Assembly (NCBI GenBank): GCA_022601195.1
Contig: JAHZIX010000046.1
Coordinates: forward strand, 1 to 64,000
Origin: Deltaproteobacteria bacterium
GTDB taxonomy: Bacteria > Acidobacteriota > Thermoanaerobaculia > Multivoradales > JAHZIX01
Length of the DNA stretch: 64,000 nucleotides
Direction of reading: 5' to 3'
Shown here: piece after piece, positions 33,564 through 43,503 of the stretch
How positions within the stretch are numbered: the first letter of the stretch is position 1
Layout of the letters: every line of letters starts with the position of its first letter
Position numbers and translations under genes: made by a program
Notes under the pieces: model-generated
Database searches by the model: none
Told to the model about the DNA's origin: nothing
Seen by the model: the letters and a program-made list of their open reading frames with translations, nothing else

Positions 33564-36500
33564 CTAAGCCTCACTGCCCTGCACCGGCAGAAGACAAGCT
33601 GCCTTCACCGGCTTGACGGGGCGGATGAGCCAGCGAGGCCGGCGGGTTCCATCCGGGGAGTGAGCCGTTGCGGATCGGGTCTTGGTGAGCCAAGCGTGGT
33701 AGATCTGGTGCATCTTGTCGGCGTCCACGGAAATGTCGCCGTAGCGGTCTCCAGGCTGAGCCCGGGTGACTCGAACCGCCTGGTGCCAGCAGTGCATGCC
33801 GGAGATGGGATCCGGGTGCACGGGGAAAGTGAGATTCTGGTGAACACCCACATCGGTCCACCAGATGCGCTTGGTGTCCGGGTCGCTCGAGTCATAGGCC
33901 TTGGCGCCAGCCTTGCGCCGTAGTCCCCACTGCGCCCCGTCTTGATCCAGTGAGACCGTCGCCATCATCTGCCGCTGACCTTCCTCGCCGGAGCCCTCGA
34001 CTTGTTGGTCGTCATGGATCTTCCAGCGGCCCATATGGTGGCTACAGGCCACTACACCGGGCTTGATGCCTTCGGTGACCCAGGCCTTGACGACGAAATA
34101 ACCGGCCTCGGTTTCGACTCGCACCAGGTCACCGGTGCCGACTCCTAAGGCCGCTGCTTCGCCAGTGTGGATCCACAGAGGGTTGGTGTGGGCGATCTCG
34201 TCGAGCCATTTGGCGTTGGCGCTCCGGGTGTGAATCTGCACCGGAAGACGAAAGGTAGAGATGAGCACCTTCTGGTCCGTCGCCATATTCTCGGGATGGA
34301 CGTGACTGCGGATGTAGGTGGGGATGGCGTACTCTTTCCAGCCCCAACTGGCGAGAGTGGAGGAGTAGAACTCCAGCCGTCCACTGGGAGTGGGGAAGCC
34401 CCGCAGGACTTTGCCGTCCTGCCGCACTCCTACCACCCGGCGACCTTCGGAATCCGGGTCCGGTGCGCCCATAGGGGCCATGTTGACCAGGGGCGGTGCC
34501 GGTGCCCGGGTGAAGACTCTTCCGAAAGGATCTTCCGCCAGATCTTCCAATTCGGCGCTCGGAATCACTTCCTCGAAGGGCTGCCCCATACCTTGGGCGA
34601 CCTCGAAGGCGCCATAGCGACGCATGAAGTCCAGGGGCTCGAGCCCTTCTTCCGCTGCTTTCTCGGGAAGCCCCGGCACCGAGTTCTCGAAAATGAAGCC
34701 GTAGTACTCGTCCACCGTCAGACGCTCCCCGGGCTGCTTTCGCGACTCTACAAAAGGGCGGATGCCCAAAGCTCCATCCGGGTCGATGCGCCAGGAGAGA
34801 TCGAGCCAGAACTCATTCTCTTCCCAAACCTCCCCGGGATTGACTTGGCGGGTGTCGGTGATCTTGTCGCCCAGGCGTTCCCGAGCGGCCCGCAACACCG
34901 GCTGGCGAAAACCGATCCATTGGCCGTCATGGGTTTCGTAGGAGTGAATGTCGTGGCGTTCCGAGGAGTGCCCCATGGGAAGCACGTAGTCAGCGAAATA
35001 GGCGGTTTCGTTCCAGGTGGGAGTCAAAGCGGCGTGGAGGCCTACTTTGGCTTCGTCACGGAGCATCTCCAACCAGGAGAATCCATCCGGATTGGTCCAA
35101 ACGGGGTTGTAGACCCGTGTGAAGTAGACATCCATTTGGCCTCGCCCTTCCTTCACCAGGTGAGGCAGGAGAAAGGAGACCTCATTCATTGCCAGGGGAT
35201 ATTCATTGGGCCAGGTGAGCTCGTTCCAATGTTCCGGGTGACGCGGAAGGTGGATGGGGCGAGCGACAAATTTATTCCAGGCGTTGGGGTACATGCCTCC
35301 AGGGGTCGCCACCGCACCTAAAAGGGCGTTGAGGAGGAATAGGGTCCGGGAGACCTGCCATCCCCCCTCGTTGCCGGCAGCAGCGCTGCGCCAATTGTGA
35401 GTCGAGAAACGAGTGCCGGCGGAAGCGACGGTCTCGGCGACTTCCCGCAGGGTATCGGCTTCGATGCCGGACTCTTGGGAAGCCATCTCGAAAGAATAGT
35501 CCTCGTACTCTGCCGCCAACATGCGCTCGAAGTTCTCGTAGGTGGCTTCCAGGCCAGGGTGAACCTCGGCCAGATATTCTTTCCAGTTCCACCATCGCTC
35601 GACGAACTCACGGTTGTACTGGCCGGTTTGAATGAGGTGATTGGCGATGGAAAGGTGCACCGCTGCTTCAGAGCCCGGCTGGGTAGCGAGCCAGTAGTCG
35701 GCGTGGGTTGCCGTATTGGACAGGCGGGTATCCAAAACGATCAGCTTGGCGCCGTTCTTTTTCGCCTCCATGACTCGCTGAGCATGGGGGTTGAAATAGT
35801 GCCCCGCTTCCAAGTGGGAGCTGACCAAGAAGATGACCTTGGCTCTGGCGTGGTCCGGGCTGGGGCGGTCGATGCCGGTCCAATATTGGTAGCCGGCGCG
35901 AGCCCCCGAAGAACAAATATTGGTGTGGGAGTTGTGGCCGTCCACCCCCCAGGCCGCCATGAGGCGCTCGGTGAAGCCGTCTTCCCCTGGGCGGCCCACG
36001 TGGTACATCACCTCACCTTGGCGTTTCTCCTGGATCGCTTTGCGAATGCGTCCGGCCAAATCGTCCAAGGCTTCGTCCCAAGATACCCGTTTCCACTTTC
36101 CTTCCCCTCGTTCTCCAACTCGCTTTAGGGGATAGAGAATGCGGTCCGGGTCGGTCAGTTGATTGAGGGTAGCGGGGCCCTTGGCACAATTGCGCCCTCG
36201 CGAGCCAGGGTGCTCCGGGTTACCTTCGAATTTGGCGACTTGGAGACTGTCCTTGTTGACGTAGGCCAGGAGGCCGCAAGCGGACTCGCAGTTGAAGCAA
36301 GTGGTGGGCACCAGCATGAACCGCTTTTCTTTCCGCCGAGGCCAGGCCTTGGAGTCGAGCTCGACCCAATCGTCCCAGCGCTCTTTTGGGGGGAAGGAAG
36401 CCAAGTGAATACGGCTGGCTCCCGGGTAGAAGGTTTCCCCCCGGGCCTCGGTTTCTTGCCGGCTGGCGCTGACACGCTCGTTGAGTTTCTTTAGGTCCAT
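33564..36500 (-). CDS. Molybdopterin oxidoreductase catalytic subunit (DMSO reductase family)
   Basis: The 978-residue product starts at the ATG at 36500, with GGAAGGA just upstream. N-terminal cysteines 68, 71, 75 and 105 (CX2CX3CX29C) bind one [4Fe-4S] cluster. SHTNICSSGARAG (191-203) carries Cys196, the probable Mo ligand, and the C-terminal molybdopterin dinucleotide-binding domain is present (about 800-960). There is no twin-arginine signal, so the enzyme should face the cytoplasm. With a PsrB/NrfD-type partner it may oxidise or reduce a sulfur compound, similar in layout to cytoplasmic SoeABC sulfite dehydrogenase, but arsenic, selenium or other substrates cannot be excluded. Confidence 0.85.
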   Translation of the reverse strand: MDLKKLNERVSASRQETEARGETFYPGASRIHLASFPPKERWDDWVELDSKAWPRRKEKRFMLVPTTCFNCESACGLLAYVNKDSLQVAKFEGNPEHPGSRGRNCAKGPATLNQLTDPDRILYPLKRVGERGEGKWKRVSWDEALDDLAGRIRKAIQEKRQGEVMYHVGRPGEDGFTERLMAAWGVDGHNSHTNICSSGARAGYQYWTGIDRPSPDHARAKVIFLVSSHLEAGHYFNPHAQRVMEAKKNGAKLIVLDTRLSNTATHADYWLATQPGSEAAVHLSIANHLIQTGQYNREFVERWWNWKEYLAEVHPGLEATYENFERMLAAEYEDYSFEMASQESGIEADTLREVAETVASAGTRFSTHNWRSAAAGNEGGWQVSRTLFLLNALLGAVATPGGMYPNAWNKFVARPIHLPRHPEHWNELTWPNEYPLAMNEVSFLLPHLVKEGRGQMDVYFTRVYNPVWTNPDGFSWLEMLRDEAKVGLHAALTPTWNETAYFADYVLPMGHSSERHDIHSYETHDGQWIGFRQPVLRAARERLGDKITDTRQVNPGEVWEENEFWLDLSWRIDPDGALGIRPFVESRKQPGERLTVDEYYGFIFENSVPGLPEKAAEEGLEPLDFMRRYGAFEVAQGMGQPFEEVIPSAELEDLAEDPFGRVFTRAPAPPLVNMAPMGAPDPDSEGRRVVGVRQDGKVLRGFPTPSGRLEFYSSTLASWGWKEYAIPTYIRSHVHPENMATDQKVLISTFRLPVQIHTRSANAKWLDEIAHTNPLWIHTGEAAALGVGTGDLVRVETEAGYFVVKAWVTEGIKPGVVACSHHMGRWKIHDDQQVEGSGEEGQRQMMATVSLDQDGAQWGLRRKAGAKAYDSSDPDTKRIWWTDVGVHQNLTFPVHPDPISGMHCWHQAVRVTRAQPGDRYGDISVDADKMHQIYHAWLTKTRSATAHSPDGTRRPRWLIRPVKPVKAACLLPVQGSEA

Positions 36501-36513
36501 GATCCTTCCTTCC

Positions 36514-38118
36514 TCAAGCCAGCGGAACGCTCTGACCAGCTTGCACATAGGCGTGCTCGAAGGCCAATAGGCCCAGAAGCGCGGCTGGAACAGCGATACC
36601 GATACCGATCCAGGGTGCCAGGAGGCCGATGGCACCTAGGGCGAGGCCACCCCAGAAGAATCCCTGGAACCGTCCTTTGACCATCTCGTGGACCGCCAGC
36701 CGGGCATGGGCGGTGCCATGGGGGAGTGAGATCTCTCCGACCACCATCCCCAAATGCAACAGGCTCGATGCCCCTAGGAGCAGAAGGAGAGCCGGCACGA
36801 CGGAGGGCTCCAGGATTCGAGCGATGGGCAGCAGGGCAGCGGATCCCGCCAATAGGCATTGCACCAACAGATGGGGCGGAAGAAGGGGGTTCTGCCACAT
36901 ATCCCTAGCCTTGGCCTGAGCGAAGAGGTAGGCGGTGTAGACGGCGGTCATGGCGGCCAGGGGCAAGCCCGGCCACATCAAAGGACCTAGGATGCTGTTT
37001 TGGCCACTGAACCCGGCAAAGGAATGAATCGCCAGCACCGCGGAATACCCGGCTATGACGAAGGCACCTCGCACCAGCCAACTCTTCCATTGGGGGCGGG
37101 TGAAGATCATGTAGAACCGTTCCGGGTGCTCTAGATCCCAGATCAATAGGGCGCCAGTGATGGCGAGGAAGGCGCCCGCTAGGAGGGGAGCGGCGTGGGT
37201 CCACAAGGGGCTATCGGCAGGCAGCACACCGAAGGCGACCAACAAGAGGGGCACCAGGTAGGCCCCGGCAGCGATTCCTTTGGTCAAGGTGTAGAGGCTG
37301 ACTCGCCAATCCCAAGGAGCTGTGTGAGCGACATCGTAGGAGAGCAAAGCGGCAGCAGAGGAGTTTCCTTGGGCTGTTTCTGCCTTGCCTTCGCCGTAGC
37401 CCGGATGGCCTGACACCACGTGGTGGCCGCCCTGTTGCTGTTCGCTCCACATGAAGAGGCCGCCGTCGGGGCGTCGCGCTGCTAGGGGATCGAGGGTCGC
37501 TTGATGAGCCCCTCGGTAGAACAGTTTGGGACGGGTTTCTTTCTCCGGCCGCCGCACCGCTACGGGTTCCCGCTGGACCATTTGAGCCACCCGGGAAGTG
37601 GGATCGTTCATGTCTCCGACCATGATGGCTTCGGTGGGGCAGACGACCGCACAGGCCGGCTCGAGGCCGACATCGAGACGATGGGCACAGAAGTTACATT
37701 TTTCCGCTGAGTGATCTTCCGGATTGATGAAGATCGCATCGTAGGGGCAGGCAGCGATGCAGGCCTTGCAGCCGATGCAAGCGGTCTTGTCGAAGTCGAC
37801 GATGCCATCCGGTCGCCGATACATGGCGCTGGTGGGGCAAGCGGTGGTGCAGGGAGCATCCTCGCATTGGTTGCAACGGGTGACTTGAAACGTTCGTCGC
37901 GCTTGGGGGAAGACCCCCACATCGACATATTTGACGTAGGTCCGAGTTACGGAGAGAGGTACTTCGTTCTCAGATTTGCAAGCGGTGGTGCAGGCGTGGC
38001 AACCGATGCAGCTCTCATGATCGATGACCTTGGCCCATTTGACCGGCAGCGGATCGGTCTCAGATGAGCCCAGTCCTTGGTCAAACCCTTCTTCTGCGGA
38101 CGTATCCCTGGCATTCAA
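36514..38118 (-). CDS. Fused ferredoxin-type Fe-S and NrfD-type membrane subunit
   Basis: The product has 534 residues with a TTG start, GGAGG at 9 nt. The N-terminal half (25-190) has four cysteine clusters (CIGCHACTTACK, CNQCEDAPCTTACP, CIGCKACIAACP, CNFCAH...CAVVCP) for four [4Fe-4S] centres, as in DmsB/PsrB. A linker of about 80 residues leads to an eight-helix NrfD/PsrC-like quinone-reactive anchor (about 270-530). In most organisms these are two proteins. It is the first gene of the operon, 13 bp before the catalytic subunit. No Tat or Sec signal is seen, consistent with a cytoplasmic Fe-S domain. Confidence 0.87.
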   Translation of the reverse strand: MNARDTSAEEGFDQGLGSSETDPLPVKWAKVIDHESCIGCHACTTACKSENEVPLSVTRTYVKYVDVGVFPQARRTFQVTRCNQCEDAPCTTACPTSAMYRRPDGIVDFDKTACIGCKACIAACPYDAIFINPEDHSAEKCNFCAHRLDVGLEPACAVVCPTEAIMVGDMNDPTSRVAQMVQREPVAVRRPEKETRPKLFYRGAHQATLDPLAARRPDGGLFMWSEQQQGGHHVVSGHPGYGEGKAETAQGNSSAAALLSYDVAHTAPWDWRVSLYTLTKGIAAGAYLVPLLLVAFGVLPADSPLWTHAAPLLAGAFLAITGALLIWDLEHPERFYMIFTRPQWKSWLVRGAFVIAGYSAVLAIHSFAGFSGQNSILGPLMWPGLPLAAMTAVYTAYLFAQAKARDMWQNPLLPPHLLVQCLLAGSAALLPIARILEPSVVPALLLLLGASSLLHLGMVVGEISLPHGTAHARLAVHEMVKGRFQGFFWGGLALGAIGLLAPWIGIGIAVPAALLGLLAFEHAYVQAGQSVPLA

Positions 38119-38405
38119 AATCGAAATCCTCCAGCTCTGAGATGAGGTCTTGGAGCCCGGTTGATGATCGGTGGGTGGATTGTAACCGCAGATGGAGAGC
38201 AGAGGGGTTGAGACTTGTGCTTTTCGGCGGCTGACTCCTCTCGAAAAGGGGGTTTGACGGTTTCATGGCCGGCAGATATTCTGCTGCGAGCTTTGTTCTA
38301 TTCCTGGCTCGGACTCCTTTGAGCGCCCCGATCGTTCAGAAGGGAACCACCCAGCTGCTATGTCCCACTGCAATTTCCTCAGATGGAAATCCGGATACCC
38401 ACATC

Positions 38406-41400
38406 ATGAAACAGCGCATCCACACGGCTTTCTTCACCCTATTGACCCTTGGCGGTTTTCTTCTTCTTCTGGCGACTCCCGCCCAAGGAGCCAAGAAGAG
38501 GGCGGAGACCGAGGCCAAAGAGAAAGAGACCCGAAGCCTCGATGCCGGTCTCCTCAAGGGACTGGAAATGCGCGGCATCGGTCCGGCCTTGATGTCCGGC
38601 CGTATCGCCGATATCGCCATCGACCCTCAACACCAGAGTACCTGGTATGCGGCGGTGGGCTCTGGCGGAGTGTGGAAGACCACCAACTCCGGGACGACCT
38701 GGAAACCGATCTTCGACAACGAAGGGTCCTATTCCATCGGGTGCGTCGCCCTCGATCCGGAGAACTCCCAGGTGATCTGGATCGGGACCGGCGAGAACGT
38801 CAGCGGTCGCCATGTGGGCTTTGGGGATGGGGTCTACAAGAGCGTGGACGGAGGGCAGAGCTGGAAGAACATGGGACTTGGAGCCAGCGAGCACATTTCC
38901 AAGATTCTCATCGATCCTCGAGACTCCGACCACATCTTGGTGGCAGCGGAAGGTCCCCTGTGGTCCGCAGGGGGAGAACGAGGGGTCTTTCGTAGTGAGG
39001 ATGGGGGGGTGAGTTGGAGCCAGGTTTTGGAGATCAGCGAGAACACCGGCGTCGCCGATATGATCCGTGACCCTCAAAACCCCGACGTGCTCTATGCGGC
39101 TGCCTACCAACGGCGGCGGCATATCTGGTCTCTGTTGGCTGGGGGGCCCGAGTCGGGCATCCACAAGTCTACCGATGGCGGTCTCAGCTGGCGGCGGCTT
39201 CGTGCGGGCTTGCCGAAAGGGGATATGGGGAAGATCGGTTTGGCGGCTTCCCCCATGCTGGATGGCGTGGTCTACGCCACCATCGAGGCGTCTCAAAAGG
39301 AGAGGGGATTCTACCGTTCAGGAAATAGCGGGGAGAGTTGGGAGAAGCGCAGTGGCTATGTCTCCGGCGGCACGGGGCCCCACTACTACCAGGAGGTCTA
39401 TGCCTCTCCTCATCAGCCGGATCGGGTTTACCAAATGGATGTTTGGTTACATATTTCGGAGGACGGCGGAAAGACTTTCGAGAAACTTCCCGAACCCTAC
39501 AAACATAGCGACAATCACGCTTTGGCCTTCGACCCACAAGACCCGGAGTATCTTCTGGCGGGCTGCGATGGTGGGCTTTATGAGACCTTCGACCACGGCC
39601 GCAGCTGGCGTTTTGTGAGTAATTTGCCCCTCACCCAGTTCTACAAGATTGCGGTGGATAACGCAGAGCCGTTCTATAACGTGATCGGCGGCACCCAGGA
39701 CAACGGCACTCAGCACGGGCCTTCCCGGACCCTCAACGTGCACGGGATTCGCAACCAGGACTGGACCGTCCCTTTGGGAGCGGACGGCTATGCGTGCCTG
39801 GCGGATGAAGAGAACCCACAGCTGATCTACGCCGAAACGCAGCGAGGAAACCTGGTTCGCATCGATCTGGCAACGGGAGAGACCTTGGATATTCAGCCGA
39901 TTCCTTCACCGGGACAGGAGCCGGAACGGTGGAATTGGGATGCCCCGGTCTTGGCTTCCCCCCATGACCCGGCTCGGCTCTATTTCGCTTCTCAAAGGCT
40001 GTGGCGGAGCGACGACAAAGGGAACTCTTGGCGCGCCATCTCGGGGGATTTGACGCGCTCCCGAAATCGCTATGAATTGGAGTTGATGGGGCGTCAATGG
40101 AGCGTCGACGATCTCTATGACAACGGCGCTATGTCTTGGTACGCCACGGTGACTGCGGTTTCCGAGTCCCCACTGGTGGAGGGCCTCCTCTACACCGGAA
40201 GCGATGATGGGGTGATCTCCGTCAGTGAAGATGGGGGGGCTACCTGGCGCCGACAGGAGAGCATCTCCGGCGTACCGGACCTGGCCTTCGTCAACGAGAT
40301 CAAGGCCTCCGTGACCGATCCGGACGTCGTCTTCGTAGCGATGGACAATCACAAAGTGGGAGATTTCAAACCCTACCTCCTCAAAAGCCTCGACCGGGGG
40401 CGCAGCTGGGTTTCGATCGCTGGAGATTTGCCGGACCGACATCTGGTTTGGTCGGTGGTCCAGGATCACGTCGATGGCGAGTTGCTCTTTGCAGGTACGG
40501 AATTCGGAGTGTTCGTGACTCTGGATGGCGGTGTCCACTGGGTGCCCATGCAGGGAGGAGCTCCGACCATCGCTTTCCGAGATTTGGAGATTCAGCGTCG
40601 AGAGAATGATCTGGTGGGTGGAACCTTTGGGCGCGGTATGTTCGTTTTCGACGACTACTCTCCGTTGCGACAGATGTCCGAGGAGAACCTCGAGAGGGAA
40701 GCGATCCTATTCCCTGTGCGGGATGCATGGTGGTTTATCCCTTCGGTGCCTCTGGCGGTGCGGGGGAAGGGATATCAGGGGGGGAGCTATTTCACCGCAC
40801 CGAATCCGGATTTCGGCGCCGTTTTCACCATCTTCCTCAAGGAGGCTCCCAAGACTGCGGAGGAGCAGCGCCGAGATAGAGAAAAGGAGCTGCGGGAGGA
40901 CGGCAAGGACGTTCCCTTCCCCGGTTGGGACGCTCTCGAAGCAGAGTCCCGGGAATCGGCTGCCGAGCTGTTGCTGACGATCCTGGATGAGGAAGGGGAA
41001 GAGGTGATTCGGCGCCTTCGGGTTCCAGCTCGGGCTGGCTTGCAAAGAGTGGCCTGGGACCTACGGTATCCGCCCTATGAGCCTGTCCGAGCCAAAGAGC
41101 GGGAGAATCTGCCCCCCTGGGCCAGCCCTGACACGGGTCCCTTGGTGGTCCCTGGCCGGTACCTGGCACGACTAGCTCGGTGGGTGGGTGGAACGGTCAT
41201 CCCTCTGGGGGAGGAGCAGGAATTCGAGGTCAAGGCCTTGGAGAATTGGACTCAGGAAGGGGAGGACTTTGCCGCGACGGTGAAGTTCCAGCAGGAGACC
41301 GGCGAGCTCTACCGTCAGGCCCTTGGAGCCAGCGAGGAGTTGAGGCGGACGGAAGAGAAGTTGCTGCTTCTGGAGAAGGCCCTCCTAGCGACTCCCGCTG

Positions 41401-41738
41401 CGGATGCGGGGTTGTTGGCCAATCTCCACCGGGTCGAAGAAAAGCTCTTTGATGTGCGCAAGGAGCTTCTCGGTGATCGCGTTAGGCGGTCCCTGCGGGA
41501 ACCGACCACTCCTTCCGTTTTGGGCCGTCTCTACTCGGTCATCGGTGGCCATTGGGATACTCGTCAGGGACCTACCCAGACTCATCGCGACAGCTTGGAG
41601 GTGGCTCGGACGAGCTATCGTGACCTGGCAGCAGGGCTGAGACAAATTCTCGACCAAGATGTTCGAGCTATCGAGGAAGCTCTGGAAGCCGCCGGTGCTC
41701 CTTGGACTCCCGGCCGGAAGATTCAGGCGGTGCCCTGA
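38406..41738 (+). CDS. Secreted Vps10/BNR-repeat beta-propeller protein
   Basis: The product has 1110 residues. The ATG at 38406 begins a standard signal peptide (MKQRIHTAFF, core TLLTLGGFLLLL, end PAQGA); an upstream in-frame ATG at 38265 lacks one. Many Asp-box/BNR motifs of type SxDGGxxW occur (SVDGGQSW, SEDGGVSW, STDGGLSW, SGNSGESW, SEDGGATW, SLDRGRSW, TLDGGVHW), forming one or two large propellers as in sortilin/Vps10 or xyloglucanase folds. The last 250 residues are a coiled, Glu-rich tail. This family is abundant in Acidobacteriota; its ligand is not known. Glycoside hydrolase activity cannot be claimed. Confidence 0.83.
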   Translation: MKQRIHTAFFTLLTLGGFLLLLATPAQGAKKRAETEAKEKETRSLDAGLLKGLEMRGIGPALMSGRIADIAIDPQHQSTWYAAVGSGGVWKTTNSGTTWKPIFDNEGSYSIGCVALDPENSQVIWIGTGENVSGRHVGFGDGVYKSVDGGQSWKNMGLGASEHISKILIDPRDSDHILVAAEGPLWSAGGERGVFRSEDGGVSWSQVLEISENTGVADMIRDPQNPDVLYAAAYQRRRHIWSLLAGGPESGIHKSTDGGLSWRRLRAGLPKGDMGKIGLAASPMLDGVVYATIEASQKERGFYRSGNSGESWEKRSGYVSGGTGPHYYQEVYASPHQPDRVYQMDVWLHISEDGGKTFEKLPEPYKHSDNHALAFDPQDPEYLLAGCDGGLYETFDHGRSWRFVSNLPLTQFYKIAVDNAEPFYNVIGGTQDNGTQHGPSRTLNVHGIRNQDWTVPLGADGYACLADEENPQLIYAETQRGNLVRIDLATGETLDIQPIPSPGQEPERWNWDAPVLASPHDPARLYFASQRLWRSDDKGNSWRAISGDLTRSRNRYELELMGRQWSVDDLYDNGAMSWYATVTAVSESPLVEGLLYTGSDDGVISVSEDGGATWRRQESISGVPDLAFVNEIKASVTDPDVVFVAMDNHKVGDFKPYLLKSLDRGRSWVSIAGDLPDRHLVWSVVQDHVDGELLFAGTEFGVFVTLDGGVHWVPMQGGAPTIAFRDLEIQRRENDLVGGTFGRGMFVFDDYSPLRQMSEENLEREAILFPVRDAWWFIPSVPLAVRGKGYQGGSYFTAPNPDFGAVFTIFLKEAPKTAEEQRRDREKELREDGKDVPFPGWDALEAESRESAAELLLTILDEEGEEVIRRLRVPARAGLQRVAWDLRYPPYEPVRAKERENLPPWASPDTGPLVVPGRYLARLARWVGGTVIPLGEEQEFEVKALENWTQEGEDFAATVKFQQETGELYRQALGASEELRRTEEKLLLLEKALLATPAADAGLLANLHRVEEKLFDVRKELLGDRVRRSLREPTTPSVLGRLYSVIGGHWDTRQGPTQTHRDSLEVARTSYRDLAAGLRQILDQDVRAIEEALEAAGAPWTPGRKIQAVP

Positions 41739-41946
41739 GGCGGAGAGAAGGTGGCCGGAGGCACATTTCCAGCAGGGTCTCACTGAAAGCTCGCGGATCG
41801 GATACCCTTAGGTGTTCCCTCGCGCGGCTAGTCAGGTCAGTTTGGTTCTATTGCCTATGTCAGCCTCTGCCCCAATGGGTAGGATTGGGGGCTTTCTCGC
41901 GCTCTGGATCAGGTCGAAATTATTGAGTCAACAAAGGAGAGTAGCC

Positions 41947-42783
41947 ATGATTCCGACTCGTGTTGTGTGCGCTGTTGCGGTGACGTTCTTAGTAGGGGCT
42001 ACAACCCCTGTAACAGCATCTGAGCCTTGTCCCACGGCCGGTCCCCAGTCCGGAAGGGATGTCGGCAACGCAGCCGGTACCAACAGCATTTCTTTTGCCA
42101 AGGCCCCACCGGCGGCCACGATGAATTTGTGCAACATCCACTTTCACCGCTCCGCTGAACACAAGGCCAAGGGGTACTCGACGTCGGCCGGGGCAGGTGA
42201 CCACGGCGGTTGGGCCTGTAATGGCACAGAGCCCCGGATGGGGGGGGAGGAGGAGTCTCACGGCGCCGAAATGAGCCACGGCGAAATGAGCCATGGGAAG
42301 GCTGGAACTCCCGGATGCAAGGGGATCGAAGCCGGCGATACAGTGGAGGTACATTGGGTCTACACTACCTGCGATACCGGTCCCGGAAACGGCCTTGGGA
42401 ACTGTGTCAGCTGTCCGGAAGAGGGGCGTTCTCTTCGAGTCGAGGCGCGGGTTTTCCAATTGGAGAAAAAAGGCCTCAACTTCAAACGCTTCGACTATCG
42501 GCCCGGCAGCTCTCCCGCCCAGCCTAGGTCCCTGCCCAAGGCCTTCGATCCCGTTACCTATGCGGGGTCGACCACCGGTACCAGTTTCGATGACAAGACT
42601 TGCTCTCCCTTCGAGGTCACCTGGAATGTGAGTACCGAGTGTAGCCCCTTGAAGATTTCGACCCTGCACAAATGGTGCGGTCTCGGTGATGAGATCAACA
42701 ACGTCTTTGGAGAGAAGAAGGCTCACGGAGTTCGGGCCCTGGTGACCAACCCTGAGTATCTCTCCCCCATCGAAGGAGACTAG
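41947..42783 (+). CDS. Secreted delta-class carbonic anhydrase
   Basis: The product has 278 residues with AAGGAG before the ATG at 41947. A signal peptide (1-25) precedes the catalytic domain. The strongest marks are MNLCNIHFHRSAEHKAKGYS (histidines 65, 67 and 72) and IEAGDTVEVHWVYTTCDTGPGNGLGNC (second metal-site histidine near 136), the pattern of delta-type carbonic anhydrases first known from diatoms and later seen in bacteria. These enzymes interconvert CO2 and bicarbonate in the periplasm. Residues 98-120 are an insertion rich in Gly, Glu, Met and His (EMSHGEMSHGK). Confidence 0.82.
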   Translation: MIPTRVVCAVAVTFLVGATTPVTASEPCPTAGPQSGRDVGNAAGTNSISFAKAPPAATMNLCNIHFHRSAEHKAKGYSTSAGAGDHGGWACNGTEPRMGGEEESHGAEMSHGEMSHGKAGTPGCKGIEAGDTVEVHWVYTTCDTGPGNGLGNCVSCPEEGRSLRVEARVFQLEKKGLNFKRFDYRPGSSPAQPRSLPKAFDPVTYAGSTTGTSFDDKTCSPFEVTWNVSTECSPLKISTLHKWCGLGDEINNVFGEKKAHGVRALVTNPEYLSPIEGD

Positions 42784-42861
42784 CCCTTCGAGGCGATGGG
42801 AGCCATTTGAAAAGGGAGGGCTAGGGAAGGCCTTGAGGTATCCTGGCCCAAAAAGTCTCGA

Positions 42862-43368
42862 ATGGAGGAGGACTTTTCTATCGGACACAATCGATCACAC
42901 ATTTTTCGCCCTTACACAAAGAGCGATCTAGAGGAATGCCTCGCTCTTTTCGATGCCAACTGCCCGGAGTTCTTCGCACCCAGCGAACGCTTGGACTATG
43001 AAGCTTTCCTAGCCCTGGAGCCACCCGGCTATAAAGTTGTCGTGGCAGGGGACGAGATGTTGGGAGCCTTCGGTTTCGAGGCAGCTGCCAACAGCAGTCG
43101 TGGGCGCTTGGGGTGGATCCTGGTTCATCCCTCCGCGCAGAGGACTGGCCTGGGTAGCCAGATGTTGACGGAGATCCGTCAGGAGGCAGAAGCTCGGAGC
43201 ATCTCGGTGCTGGATATCGCAGCGAGCCATAGATCGTGCACCTTCTTCGCCCATTTCGGGGCCGTGGAGTTGCAGAGAACGGAAAATGGTTGGGGGCCCG
43301 GGATGCATCGGGTCGAGATGGAGTGGTTTCTCGGCGAAGCTCGAGAGCCTCCCAAAGAACGGGCCTAG
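42862..43368 (+). CDS. GNAT-family N-acetyltransferase
   Basis: The product has 168 residues. IFRPYTKSDLEECLALFDANCPEFF is the start of a GNAT fold and VHPSAQRTGLGSQMLTEI carries the acetyl-CoA pyrophosphate loop (Q/RxxGxG/A). The substrate is not evident; free amino acids or protein N-termini are typical. The chosen ATG has its GGAGGAGG inside the first codons rather than before it, so the start is less certain, but no later start exists before the conserved fold. Confidence 0.82.
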   Translation: MEEDFSIGHNRSHIFRPYTKSDLEECLALFDANCPEFFAPSERLDYEAFLALEPPGYKVVVAGDEMLGAFGFEAAANSSRGRLGWILVHPSAQRTGLGSQMLTEIRQEAEARSISVLDIAASHRSCTFFAHFGAVELQRTENGWGPGMHRVEMEWFLGEAREPPKERA

Positions 43369-43461
43369 CCAGCTAGAACACGGGTGGCAGGGAATCCAGG
43401 TTGAAGAACTGGAGAGCTTTGTTCTTCCGTTTGAGGAGAGGGTGAGCCCGTGATGAAAATT

Positions 43462-43492
43462 CCCTCTGGAGCGGGTCTTCCGCTCCAGAGGG
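43462..43492 (-). terminator. Rho-independent terminator
   Basis: A perfect 13-bp stem, CCCTCTGGAGCGG with CCGCTCCAGAGGG, encloses a 5-nt loop. On the minus strand it is followed by AATTTTC. It lies 12 bp after the rsgA stop and 94 bp after the convergent acetyltransferase gene, so it may serve both. Confidence 0.8.
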
Positions 43493-43503
43493 AGCTGCAG
43501 CAC

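Noticed and set aside
34167..35321. 384-codon frame antisense to the molybdoenzyme gene
   Set aside because: High GC gives long open antisense frames; codon pattern and motifs favour the molybdopterin protein.
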